64,000 nucleotides of DNA from Mycobacterium sp. ENV421 (GTDB taxonomy: Bacteria; Actinomycetota; Actinomycetes; Mycobacteriales; Mycobacteriaceae): NCBI RefSeq assembly GCF_002887815.1, contig NZ_PDHO01000001.1, positions 310,001 through 374,000 of the forward strand. The letters are read 5' to 3'. The translations under genes were made by a program, and so were the position numbers. This document shows, one piece after another, positions 38,104 through 46,965 of this stretch; positions within the stretch are counted from its first letter, which is position 1, and each line of letters begins with the position of its first letter. The notes under the pieces were generated by a model, which did no database searches, had not been told where the DNA came from, and saw only the letters and a program-made list of their open reading frames with translations.

Positions 38104-38592
38104 TCAGACCAAGAAATTGTCGTTGCGAATGAAGAACTCGCGGCGTTCGTCGTCGGTCAGCTCACCGAGCTTGGGCAACCCCTCGAAATAGAACTCACGG
38201 GGCGCGCCGGGAGCAAACAACATCAAGATCGAGGCGGGCTCGTCGGACTGGTTCCCGAAACCGTGGATTCCGCCGGGTGGGACGTAGAGGTAGTCGCCTT
38301 GCTCGCCGACGGTCCACTGGCGGCCGTCGAACAACTGGATCCGGCCGGAGATCACGAAGAAGGACTCCGACATGGCCTTGTGGAAATGCGGCCCGGGTCC
38401 ACCTGCCTTCGGGCCGAGGTCGACGCGGTACAGACCGAAGTCACCGCCGGTCGATTTCTCGGTGGCCAGGTACGTGTACTTGACCGGGCCGACTTCGAAG
38501 TCGGCCGGGGTATCGGCCTTGCGCAGGGTGGCGCTGACCTCGCCGTCCCCGTCGTACCGCGGCGGGGGATAGGGCGGCACGTGCAGCGACAT
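38104..38592 (-). CDS. Cupin domain protein
   Basis: The 162-residue product carries a single cupin barrel. Motif 1 is GPHFHKAMSESFFVISGRI, with His, His and Glu metal ligands. Motif 2 is GDYLYVPPGGIHGFGNQ with the third His. The C-terminal tail (LPKLGELTDDERREFFIRND) is typical of quercetinase-like or DUF-type actinobacterial cupins. The reaction is unknown. Downstream of the SDR gene by 16 bases, it may share its transcript and TetR control. Confidence 0.88.
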   Translation of the reverse strand: MSLHVPPYPPPRYDGDGEVSATLRKADTPADFEVGPVKYTYLATEKSTGGDFGLYRVDLGPKAGGPGPHFHKAMSESFFVISGRIQLFDGRQWTVGEQGDYLYVPPGGIHGFGNQSDEPASILMLFAPGAPREFYFEGLPKLGELTDDERREFFIRNDNFLV

Positions 38593-38608
38593 GGCTACAT
38601 TGTGCCGG

Positions 38609-39505
38609 TCATCCGAGCGGGTAGGTCACGCCTGTCAGTTCTTCGGACGCCGCCCACAACCGCTTCTGCGCCGCGACGTCATGCGACCGCCCATTGGAGG
38701 AGACGAGCTTCGGGTAGCCCCGCATCTGCAGCAATCCGCCGGGGCCGTAGTACTGGCCGCCGTGCACCGTCGGGTCGGTCGCGGCGCGCAACGTGGGCAG
38801 CGCACCCATCTCGGAGCTCTGCACGGTCAGGCCGAAACCCCGTTCGACGATCTTGGGCAGGTTGCGCCCCAGCTCGGTGGCCGAGCTTCCCGGGTGGGCT
38901 GCGGTGGCGATGGTGTCGGTGCCGGCCAGACGCTTCTGGAGTTCGTAGGTGAACAGCAGGTTGGCCAGCTTGGCCTGACCGTAGGCGCCGGTGCGGCTGT
39001 AGCTGCGCTCGGACTGCAGATCGTCGAAGCGAATGCGCCCGAACCGGTGTCCGTTGCTGCTGACTGTGACGACCCGGGAGCCCGCAGTGGCGAGGAGCCG
39101 GTCGAGCACCAACCCGGTGAGCGCGAAATGGCCCAAGTGGTTGGTGCCGAACTGGAGCTCGAACCCGTCCTGGGTGGTCTGCTTGGGCGTCATCATCACA
39201 CCGGCGTTGTTGATCAGCAGGTCGATGCGGTCGTGGCGGGCGCGCAGCTCCTCGGCGGCAGCGCGGATTGACGCCAGCGAGGTGAGGTCGAGTTCTTGCA
39301 CGCTGACGTCGGCCCCAGGGTAGCGCCGCACGATGAGGTCGGCGGCGGCCTTGCCCTTGTCGAGATTGCGGACCGCGAGAACCACGTGCGCGCCCTTGGC
39401 TGCGAGTGCGCGGGCGGTTTCATAGCCCAGTCCGGTATTGGCGCCTGTGATGACGACTGTCCGCCCGGTCTGGTCCGGGATGTCGGCGGAAGTCCAGGGT
39501 GCCAT
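38609..39505 (-). CDS. Short-chain dehydrogenase/reductase, paralogue of 21041-21964
   Basis: The 298-residue SDR has VVITGANTGLGYETARAL, the INNAGVM segment, and catalytic Tyr/Lys in YGQAKLANLLF. It shares with the SDR at 21041-21964 the tail pattern GGQYYGPGGLLQMRGYPKLV, SHD and LWAASEELTGVTYP, so the two are ancient duplicates. It is divergent from a TetR gene across a spacer with strong repeats, and that TetR probably represses it. Substrate is unknown, possibly a lipophilic alcohol or ketone. Confidence 0.92.
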   Translation of the reverse strand: MAPWTSADIPDQTGRTVVITGANTGLGYETARALAAKGAHVVLAVRNLDKGKAAADLIVRRYPGADVSVQELDLTSLASIRAAAEELRARHDRIDLLINNAGVMMTPKQTTQDGFELQFGTNHLGHFALTGLVLDRLLATAGSRVVTVSSNGHRFGRIRFDDLQSERSYSRTGAYGQAKLANLLFTYELQKRLAGTDTIATAAHPGSSATELGRNLPKIVERGFGLTVQSSEMGALPTLRAATDPTVHGGQYYGPGGLLQMRGYPKLVSSNGRSHDVAAQKRLWAASEELTGVTYPLG

Positions 39506-39517
39506 GCGGTTCTCCTC

Positions 39518-39534
39518 GGTTAGACTGGCTAACC
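39518..39534. promoter_or_regulatory. Inverted repeat, putative TetR operator
   Basis: GGTTAG (39518-39523) and CTAACC (39529-39534) form a perfect six-base dyad around ACTGG, just upstream of the SDR start at 39505. This is the size of a typical TetR half-site pair and could overlap the SDR promoter. Confidence 0.5.
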
Positions 39535-39581
39535 GGAGCGTGCGCCCCGGTTTTATCCGACTATACGGAACGCGCGCCCCG
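39534..39581. promoter_or_regulatory. Two direct 16-bp repeats, putative regulator sites
   Basis: CGGAGCGTGCGCCCCG (39534-39549) and CGGAACGCGCGCCCCG (39566-39581) match at 14 of 16 positions and start exactly 32 bases apart, about three helical turns. That puts them on the same DNA face in the divergent SDR/TetR spacer. Both carry a GGA(A/G)CG core often seen in TetR operators. Confidence 0.5.
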
Positions 39582-39608
39582 CTTTGTCAACGCGTGAAGG
39601 GGTGTGAG

Positions 39609-40166
39609 GTGGTGCTGAGCTGCCGGCCGCTACGGGCCGATGCCGCGCGCAACCGTGCCCGGGTGCTGCAGGTGGCCTACGAGGTCTTCGCCGAGCAGGG
39701 GCTGGCCGTGCCGATCGACGAGATCGCCCGGCGGGCCGGCGTCGGCGCCGGCACCGTCTATCGGCATTTCCCGACCAAGGAAGCACTGTTCGAGGCCGTC
39801 ATCAGCGATCGGGTACGGCTGGTGGTGGCGCGAGGACGGGAACTGCTCGCTGCCGATCCGTCCACCGCGCTGTTCGAATTCCTCCGCGAGATGGTGCGTT
39901 CCGGCGCTGCCGACCACGGGATGGTCGAGGCGCTGGCGCGATACGGGATCGACCTCGACTCCGCGGCGCCCGGCGCCGAAGCGGAGTTTCTCGAGGTGCT
40001 GGGGGAGATGCTGGTGGCGGCGCAAAAGGCCGGTGCCGCCCGAGCTGACGTCGGTGTCGCCGAACTGAAGGCACTGCTGGTCGTGTGCAAGAGCGGCCAG
40101 GAATACGGCGAGGACGTCGCCGACCGGATCACCAACGTCATCGTGGCCGGTTTACGCGCCGGGTGA
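39609..40166 (+). CDS. TetR family transcriptional regulator
   Basis: The 185-residue product has the TetR DNA-binding domain RNRARVLQVAYEVFAEQGLAVPIDEIARRAGVGAGTVYRHFPTKEALF (roughly residues 12-57) and a C-terminal domain of the SBD-type (LREMVRSGAADHGMVEAL). It starts with one of two successive GTG codons (39609 or 39612) after AAGGGGTGTGAG. It is divergent from the SDR at 38609-39505, which is its likely target along with itself. groEL2 lies downstream but has its own operators. Confidence 0.9.
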   Translation: MVLSCRPLRADAARNRARVLQVAYEVFAEQGLAVPIDEIARRAGVGAGTVYRHFPTKEALFEAVISDRVRLVVARGRELLAADPSTALFEFLREMVRSGAADHGMVEALARYGIDLDSAAPGAEAEFLEVLGEMLVAAQKAGAARADVGVAELKALLVVCKSGQEYGEDVADRITNVIVAGLRAG

Positions 40167-40181
40167 ACGGCTGATCCACTT

Positions 40182-40208
40182 CTTGCACTCACCTAGGTCG
40201 AGTGCTAA
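40182..40208 (+). promoter_or_regulatory. CIRCE operator 1 (HrcA site)
   Basis: CTTGCACTC, nine bases, then GAGTGCTAA. The consensus is TTAGCACTC-N9-GAGTGCTAA, so the right arm is perfect and the left arm matches 7 of 9. It lies upstream of groEL2. In mycobacteria HrcA represses groEL genes through such sites. Confidence 0.9.
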
Positions 40209-40216
40209 GAATGTGG

Positions 40217-41982
<1,766 letters not shown>

Positions 41983-41998
41983 GTCCCTGTACGAAAGA

Positions 41999-42031
41999 AG
42001 CCCCGGTGCGCTCCGCGCATCGGGGCTTTTT
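41999..42031 (+). terminator. Rho-independent terminator of groEL2
   Basis: AGCCCCGGTGCGC (41999-42011) pairs with GCGCATCGGGGCT (42015-42027) through a three-base loop, with one G-U pair, followed by TTTTTC. A 13-bp GC-rich stem with a U-tract is rare in mycobacteria and fits a highly expressed gene. Confidence 0.92.
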
Positions 42032-42053
42032 CGTTTGTCCGTTCCGCTTCCTT

Positions 42054-42087
42054 CCGCCGAGTGTGCGGTTTCATCCGCAACACGCCG
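42054..42087 (+). repeat. 34-bp inverted repeat, left copy
   Basis: The sequence starts CCGCCGAGTGTGCGGTTTCA and continues TCCGCAACACGCCG. Its reverse complement occurs at 43069-43102 with 32 of 34 bases identical. The left copy also forms its own hairpin: CGAGTGTGCGG (42058-42068) with CCGCACACTCG (42104-42114). Confidence 0.85.
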
Positions 42088-42171
42088 CGGTTGGCGTATC
42101 GATCCGCACACTCGCGGCTGCGCTGTGGACAGCAGGACGCACACGCTGCGACGCATTGGCAGTCTTCGCGT

Positions 42172-43044
42172 ATGCAGACCATTGCCTGGCCGTTCCTCGC
42201 GGCCGAGGCATTGGCCGCCAATGAGCTCACCTTTCGCGAGCTCAGACGGTTTCATGCAGCGGTCTATCCAGGTGTGTGGACGCCGCGCGGTGTCGAACTC
42301 TCAGCAATCGATCGCGCCCGCGCCGCATGGCTCTGGTCGGGGCGCCGAGGTGTACTGGCCGGTTTGTCCGCGTCGGCGTTGCTGGGCGCGAAATGGATCG
42401 ATCCGGACGTGCCCGCGGAGCTGGTGCACACCAATCGGCGCGCACCACAACTGATCTCAGTGCATTCGGACACCTTGTTGCCTGCCGAGATCCAACTCGC
42501 GCGCGGGCTGCCTGTCACCACGCCGGCTCGAACGGCCTTCGATCTGGGACGGCGGCTCGACTTCACGACGGCAATACAACGGATCGACGCCCTCATGAAC
42601 GCCACGGACGTGAAGGTCGACGACGTCTGGTCCGTCATAGCTCACCACGGGGGCGTACGCGGATTACGGCAGTTGACGTCACTGCTTGAGCTTGTCGACG
42701 GCGGGGCTGAATCGCCGTACGAGTCGCTCACCCGAATACTGCTTGTCCGCAATGGCTTTCCGCGGCCACGGACGCAGGTTCGAGTATGCGACGACGACGG
42801 ATATGTGGTGGCCCGACTTGATATGGGATGGCCCGAATACCGAGTCGGCGTCGACTTCGACGGAGCGCACCACTGGACTGACCCACAGCAGCGATCGAAG
42901 GACATCGAACGCTACGCGCGACTGCCAGAGCTCGGATGGACCGACGTTCGGGTGACAAGTTCTATGCTGCACAACAATCCGCGGGTCATCCTCGACCGGG
43001 TCGGGCAAGCGCTCACGGCGCGAGGCTGCCCGCGGACGTGGTGA
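42172..43044 (+). CDS. DUF559/Vsr-like endonuclease-fold protein with AbiEi-like N-terminus
   Basis: The 290-residue product has an N-terminal region (ELTFRELRRFHAAVYPGVWTPRG and RAAWLWSGRRGVLAGLSASALLGA) like AbiEi/type IV TA antitoxin-type mycobacterial proteins. The C-terminal domain resembles very-short-patch-repair nucleases: ESPYESLTRILLVRNGFPRP, RLDMGWPEYRVGVDFDGAHHW and RSKDIERYARLPELGW. Candidate PD-(D/E)XK acids are in ES..E and the D of LDMGWP, but the usual E of the ExDG step is Asp (VDFDG). Function unknown. It sits between the two 34-bp inverted repeats. The ATG at 42172 is chosen because upstream codons lie inside the left repeat. Confidence 0.78.
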   Translation: MQTIAWPFLAAEALAANELTFRELRRFHAAVYPGVWTPRGVELSAIDRARAAWLWSGRRGVLAGLSASALLGAKWIDPDVPAELVHTNRRAPQLISVHSDTLLPAEIQLARGLPVTTPARTAFDLGRRLDFTTAIQRIDALMNATDVKVDDVWSVIAHHGGVRGLRQLTSLLELVDGGAESPYESLTRILLVRNGFPRPRTQVRVCDDDGYVVARLDMGWPEYRVGVDFDGAHHWTDPQQRSKDIERYARLPELGWTDVRVTSSMLHNNPRVILDRVGQALTARGCPRTW

Positions 43045-43068
43045 GTGTGCGTCCACATCCGCGATCGA

Positions 43069-43102
43069 CGGCGTGTCGCGGATGAAACCGCACGCTCGGC
43101 GG
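43069..43102 (-). repeat. 34-bp inverted repeat, right copy
   Basis: This is the reverse complement of 42054-42087 with two mismatches. It is also half of a local hairpin. GAGTGTGCG (43043-43051) and ATCCGCGA (43057-43064) pair with TCGCGGAT (43076-43083) and CGCACGCTC (43089-43097). The hairpin overlaps the stop codon of the endonuclease-like gene. Confidence 0.85.
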
Positions 43103-43471
43103 TCAGGCCAGCGGGACGCAGTCGTCGCCGCAGCCGGATGCCGTCGCCACACCCGGGACGGCAGGGCGGTGCAACACCGCGCGCTGCGGGACGACTTGCA
43201 GCCGGTCGTCGGCGAACTCGCCGCGGCCGTCGACGATCAAGCTGTACCCGCCAGGCTCTCGTGGCGGCCATACCATGGTGACGTCGGGGTGCGCGAGCGC
43301 GTTGCGCCGCGTGCTGTTGCCCACCGATCCGACATCGAGCACACCCGCGACGAGCTGAGGGTCTATCGCGACGGTGTGCGCGCGGTGCTCGTCGCTCACG
43401 GTGATCAGATAGCCGAACGGATAGTCGGCCAGCGCTCCGGCGAGCTGATCGAGATCCACCTTGACGCTCAT
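43103..43471 (-). CDS. Pyridoxamine 5'-phosphate oxidase-like (F420/flavin-binding) protein
   Basis: The 122-residue product has the split beta-barrel pattern: LAGALADYPFGYLITVSDEHRAHTVAID, GNSTRRNALAHPDVTMVWPPRE and YSLIVDGRGEFADD. In mycobacteria such small proteins bind FMN or F420 and reduce diverse substrates. The ATG at 43471 is the natural start and the longer open frame upstream overlaps the next SDR gene. Its last codons adjoin the inverted repeat, so the C-terminus (CGDDCVPLA) could have been altered by insertion. Confidence 0.8.
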   Translation of the reverse strand: MSVKVDLDQLAGALADYPFGYLITVSDEHRAHTVAIDPQLVAGVLDVGSVGNSTRRNALAHPDVTMVWPPREPGGYSLIVDGRGEFADDRLQVVPQRAVLHRPAVPGVATASGCGDDCVPLA

Positions 43472-43537
43472 GCGCCGACGATACTGCGCCGGTCTAGCGT
43501 GGGAATACCGTCGCTGCCCGCACGAGTTGAGGACCAC

Positions 43538-44362
43538 ATGCCGCTGCCTACGCCGTCCCCCACGTCCACTGCCGTCGTCACTGGGGCCTCCTCGGGAATC
43601 GGTGCAGACATCGCCCGTGAACTCGCCGCCCGCGGGCACGGGGTCACCCTCGTCGCCCGCCGCGAGGACAAGCTCCGAGAGCTCGCGGCCGAACTCGCCA
43701 ACCAGGTTCGCGTCGAGGTCATCGCCTGCGACGTCGCCGACGCCGACGCCCGCGCAGCGCTGTTCGACGAGGTCGAGCGACGCGGCCTGACCGTCGACAT
43801 CCTGATCAACAACGCCGGCATCGGCGTGGTCGGCTCGGTCGCCACCGCACCGGTCGCCGACGAAATCGCTCAAGTACGTGTCAACGTCGAAGCCGTCATC
43901 GACCTCACCTCACGCGCTGTGCAGCAGATGGTGCCGCGCGGTCGCGGCGCGATCCTGAACGTCGGTTCGACCGCAGGCTTCCAACCGTTCCCGGGCCAGG
44001 CCGGCTACGCCGCCACCAAAGCCTTCGTCCGCAGCTTCACCGCGGGGCTGCGCGGCGAACTCGCGGGCACCGGCGTGGCCGCCGCGGTCCTGCACCCCGG
44101 ACCGGTACGCACCGAGTTCCTCGCCGCCGCGGGGATGGACGAACGCGAATTCGCCTCGGCCTTCCCGAAATTCATGTGGATGCCGTCACGGACAGTCGCG
44201 AAGATCGGTGTCGACGCGTTGGCCGGCGACCGCGGCGACGTGATCGCCGGTATTCAGAACGTGGTCAGCACCCGCATCTTCCAGACCTTGCCGCATCGCG
44301 TGCTGCTGCCCTTGCTGGCCAAGAGCCACCCCGCGCTCAAGCGCGACAAAACCCGACACTGA
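43538..44362 (+). CDS. Short-chain dehydrogenase/reductase
   Basis: The 274-residue SDR has the cofactor motif VVTGASSGIGADIARELA, the NNAG motif (ILINNAGIGVVG), the catalytic serine region NVGSTAGFQPFPGQ and Tyr/Lys in YAATKAFVRSF. It resembles the DltE-like/YqjQ group of SDRs. The C-terminal extension (QTLPHRVLLPLLAKSHPALK) may be membrane-associating. It is divergent from the PNPOx-like gene, with 66 bases between the two starts. Substrate unknown. Confidence 0.92.
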   Translation: MPLPTPSPTSTAVVTGASSGIGADIARELAARGHGVTLVARREDKLRELAAELANQVRVEVIACDVADADARAALFDEVERRGLTVDILINNAGIGVVGSVATAPVADEIAQVRVNVEAVIDLTSRAVQQMVPRGRGAILNVGSTAGFQPFPGQAGYAATKAFVRSFTAGLRGELAGTGVAAAVLHPGPVRTEFLAAAGMDEREFASAFPKFMWMPSRTVAKIGVDALAGDRGDVIAGIQNVVSTRIFQTLPHRVLLPLLAKSHPALKRDKTRH

Positions 44363-44365
44363 CGT

Positions 44366-44383
44366 TCAGTAGTTAGCTACTGA
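44366..44383. promoter_or_regulatory. Perfect 7-bp dyad upstream of the beta-propeller gene
   Basis: TCAGTAG (44366-44372) and CTACTGA (44377-44383) flank TTAG. It lies four bases after the SDR stop and about 75 bases before the next start, so it may be a regulator site or a weak hairpin. No U-tract follows. Confidence 0.4.
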
Positions 44384-44456
44384 GTCCGCCGGGCGCTCCC
44401 TGCGATTACAGTTTGAATGCTCCTTCGGGGGTTTCGGTGAGCGTTGGGGGATTGCC

Positions 44457-46391
44457 ATGAAGCGTGATCAGCGACGTCTGTGGTTGGCCGCAGGCGTGAT
44501 GTCCGTCGGCGTGGGGGCTGCGGTGACCGGTGGTGCAGCCCTTGCCCATGCCGACACCACCGGGTCTTCGCCCGCCGCGGGTCCCGCGAAGCCACACGCG
44601 GCTGCCGGCACTCCACATCTTCGTGCCGCACACCCGCCGGTCGCGTCGCCCGGTGCTGCGCGTAGAGCCGTCTCGGCGCGCGCACAGAAGCCGGATACCG
44701 CGATAACGATTGCCTCCGTTGGGCATTCGCCTCGTATCCGCACCGCAGCCGCCAGTCGAGCGGCGGTGCAGCCCTCGGCGTCCGCGGTGCCGCCACCACC
44801 GCCGCTCGGGGCGATCATCCCGCGACTGTTCAACGCGTTGGTGCCGCTGATCAACAACACCCCGATACGCGACCTGCTCAACATCGTCGATCCGCCGGGA
44901 ACGCCGGGGGCCACCGTGATCCGGCTGGCCGGGACACCGTCCAGCGCGGTGTTGAGCCCCACCGGCAATCTGCTGTTCGAGCTCACCGTGCCGCCGAGTC
45001 CCCTGGGGGGCATCTTCTACGTCCCGCCCGCGTACTCCACGCTGACGGTGATAAATACGGCGACGAACACGGTCGTGGGAGTGCCCATCAACGTCCGCGG
45101 CGTCCCCATCGGGGCACCCGTGATCAGCGCGGACGGTACCCGCGCCTACCAGAGCTCGTCGGTGGCGGGCGGGGTGAACACGACGTATGTGACGGTGATC
45201 GACACCGCGAGCGGCAACGTCGTCGGGCGGCCGGTCCGGCTGGACGGCTGGTCGGCCGGCGGCGTGGTGCTCAGCGCCGACGGCCACTACGCCTACCAGG
45301 CGACCACCATCAGTGTCGGGAGCGTCTTGACCACCGCGGTGAGCGCCATCGACACCACAAAGGTCGCTACCGTAGGCGATCCGGTGACGGTGCAGGGTTG
45401 GATTCGGGGGTCGATGGTGCGCAACCTCGACGCCACTCGGCTCTGTCTGGCCACCGCGGACCAGGTTGCAGTGATCGACACCTCGGACATGTCGCTCGTC
45501 GCTCCGCCGATCGCTGTCGACGGCTCCCCGAACGGCGGCGTCGTCGCGAGCCCAGACGGCACCCGGGCTGTGGTGACGACCGACCGTGGCAGCTTTCCCG
45601 ACAACACCGTCGTCGTCACGCTCGTCGACCTCGCCAGCGGGACCGTGATCGGAACACCCACGGTCATCAAGGGTTTCACCTACAGCGCCCCGGCCGCGGT
45701 TCCGCTATTCAACGACGGCGGCGCGCGGCTCAATCAGATCACCGGGGCCTACGACCCGGATACCAAGACCAGCTCGACCGTCCTGACGATCATCGACAGC
45801 AGCACCGGCGACCTCGTCGGTACCCCAATCGCTCTGCCCGGCAACGACACTCGCTTCATGGCGGTACAGGTTCCCGACCCGGCGGACAGCCACCTGTTCG
45901 TCGCCTCCGGGATCACCCAGACCTACGACTCGATGGTCATCACCGTCGTCGACACCTCCGACGGCACGGTGGTGGGGACGCCCGTGACGTTGCCGGGTTA
46001 CGGCGCGATTGTGTCTGGTCCCGACGTAGGCAATGTGTACGTGTCCGCCGCCAGCCTCGCCGGCCAGGTCCAAGTCAGTGTGGTCAACGGAGACGGCTCG
46101 GCCACCGGTACCTCGAGGTGGCTGCCTGGGACACCGACAGTCCTCTTGGTGAATCACGGTGGTTCACGGGTGTATCAGCTCACCGCCGTCGGCTCGCAAA
46201 CGCAGGTGACGGCACTGACGGCCGTCACGGCGATCTCGACAGGCACACAAGCGATCAGCGGCACTGTCTCCAGCGCACTGATTTCACCTGACGGCACGAA
46301 GATCTACGACACCAACAACGGATCCTCGGCGCCGTTGTCGATTGCCTTCCCGACCCGGGTCACGGTGGTGAAGACCAGTGTCCTCGGCTAG
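44457..46391 (+). CDS. Secreted YncE/YVTN-type beta-propeller protein
   Basis: The 644-residue product has a signal peptide (MKRDQRRLWLAAGVMSVGVG, then TGGAALAHA before DTTG). A Pro/Ala-rich linker of about 90 residues follows, then a propeller made of imperfect repeats of about 45-55 residues. Each repeat has a VxVIDTxxGxVVGxPxxxxG strand, for example VTVIDTASGNVVGRPVRLDGW, VTLVDLASGTVIGTPTVIKG and LTIIDSSTGDLVGTPIALPG. Such propellers bind proteins or nucleic acid in the envelope. Several mycobacterial paralogues of this linker-propeller type exist with no known function. Confidence 0.9.
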   Translation: MKRDQRRLWLAAGVMSVGVGAAVTGGAALAHADTTGSSPAAGPAKPHAAAGTPHLRAAHPPVASPGAARRAVSARAQKPDTAITIASVGHSPRIRTAAASRAAVQPSASAVPPPPPLGAIIPRLFNALVPLINNTPIRDLLNIVDPPGTPGATVIRLAGTPSSAVLSPTGNLLFELTVPPSPLGGIFYVPPAYSTLTVINTATNTVVGVPINVRGVPIGAPVISADGTRAYQSSSVAGGVNTTYVTVIDTASGNVVGRPVRLDGWSAGGVVLSADGHYAYQATTISVGSVLTTAVSAIDTTKVATVGDPVTVQGWIRGSMVRNLDATRLCLATADQVAVIDTSDMSLVAPPIAVDGSPNGGVVASPDGTRAVVTTDRGSFPDNTVVVTLVDLASGTVIGTPTVIKGFTYSAPAAVPLFNDGGARLNQITGAYDPDTKTSSTVLTIIDSSTGDLVGTPIALPGNDTRFMAVQVPDPADSHLFVASGITQTYDSMVITVVDTSDGTVVGTPVTLPGYGAIVSGPDVGNVYVSAASLAGQVQVSVVNGDGSATGTSRWLPGTPTVLLVNHGGSRVYQLTAVGSQTQVTALTAVTAISTGTQAISGTVSSALISPDGTKIYDTNNGSSAPLSIAFPTRVTVVKTSVLG

Positions 46392-46401
46392 CGCTACTCG
46401 T

Positions 46402-46965
46402 TCACGACGCTGAACCCGGCCAGGCCCGCATCCAGCCCTCGACCGGCAGGTCCAGTCCGTTGCACAGCGTGCACACGGTCCGGTACCAGCCGACGGCGAT
46501 CAGCAGTTCCATCCGCTGCTCGTCGTCGAAGCTCTCACCCAGCGCGGCCCAGGTGGACGCCGACCACGAGCCGGTGCGCTCCAGCTCGTCGACGGCCTCG
46601 ATGAGCATCCGCTCCGAAGCGCTCCATCGCGCATCGTCAGCAGAGCCGACCGTCAAGGCGTCGGCCTCATCACCGGACACCCCGGCGATCGGTCCCCAGA
46701 ATGCGGCCTGCCCGCCCCACTCGTAGGCGCAGCGCAGCAGCCCGCAGATCCGCAGGATCGCGATCGTTCGGACGCGCGGTGGCAGCCGGGTGTCGACGTA
46801 GAGGGATTCACCCATCTTGCGCAGCTTGCGCGCCATGTCGGGGTGCCGCTGCAGACACCGCACCAGCAGCAACGGCTCATAGGTGCGATCGGGATGGCCC
46901 CAGCTGCCGATGTCGGCGGCGTCGGCGTCACTCCACGGCTGGGCCAGCGGCGCAGCGCGGCTCAC
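46402..46965 (-). CDS. Carboxymuconolactone decarboxylase (AhpD-like) family protein
   Basis: The 187-residue product has the CMD helical pattern: YEPLLLVRCLQRHPDMARKLRKMG, LPPRVRTIAILRICGLLRCAYEWGGQAAFWG and WYRTVCTLCNGLDLP. The usual CxxC peroxidase pair of AhpD is absent and only one Cys precedes YEWGG, so peroxidase activity is unlikely. Members with YEW are often lactonase/decarboxylase-like proteins. It overlaps the amidohydrolase gene by four bases and is downstream of it, so they form an operon. Confidence 0.85.
   Translation of the reverse strand: MSRAAPLAQPWSDADAADIGSWGHPDRTYEPLLLVRCLQRHPDMARKLRKMGESLYVDTRLPPRVRTIAILRICGLLRCAYEWGGQAAFWGPIAGVSGDEADALTVGSADDARWSASERMLIEAVDELERTGSWSASTWAALGESFDDEQRMELLIAVGWYRTVCTLCNGLDLPVEGWMRAWPGSAS

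Larger units (their letters stand above)
42054..43102 (+). mobile_element. Inverted-repeat-bracketed unit carrying a Vsr/DUF559-like gene
   Basis: A 1,049-base segment is delimited by 34-bp near-identical inverted repeats and contains one gene (42172-43044). Its right end abuts the stop codon of the minus-strand gene at 43103, and its left end follows the groEL2 terminator by 22 bases. No target-site duplication is evident and the gene is not a known transposase. The arrangement recalls REP-associated genes more than a classical IS. Mobility is inferred from structure only. Confidence 0.5.

Noticed and set aside
42054..43102. Classical insertion sequence
   Set aside because: No transposase motif in the enclosed protein and no target-site duplication visible. 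It is kept only as a candidate mobile unit.
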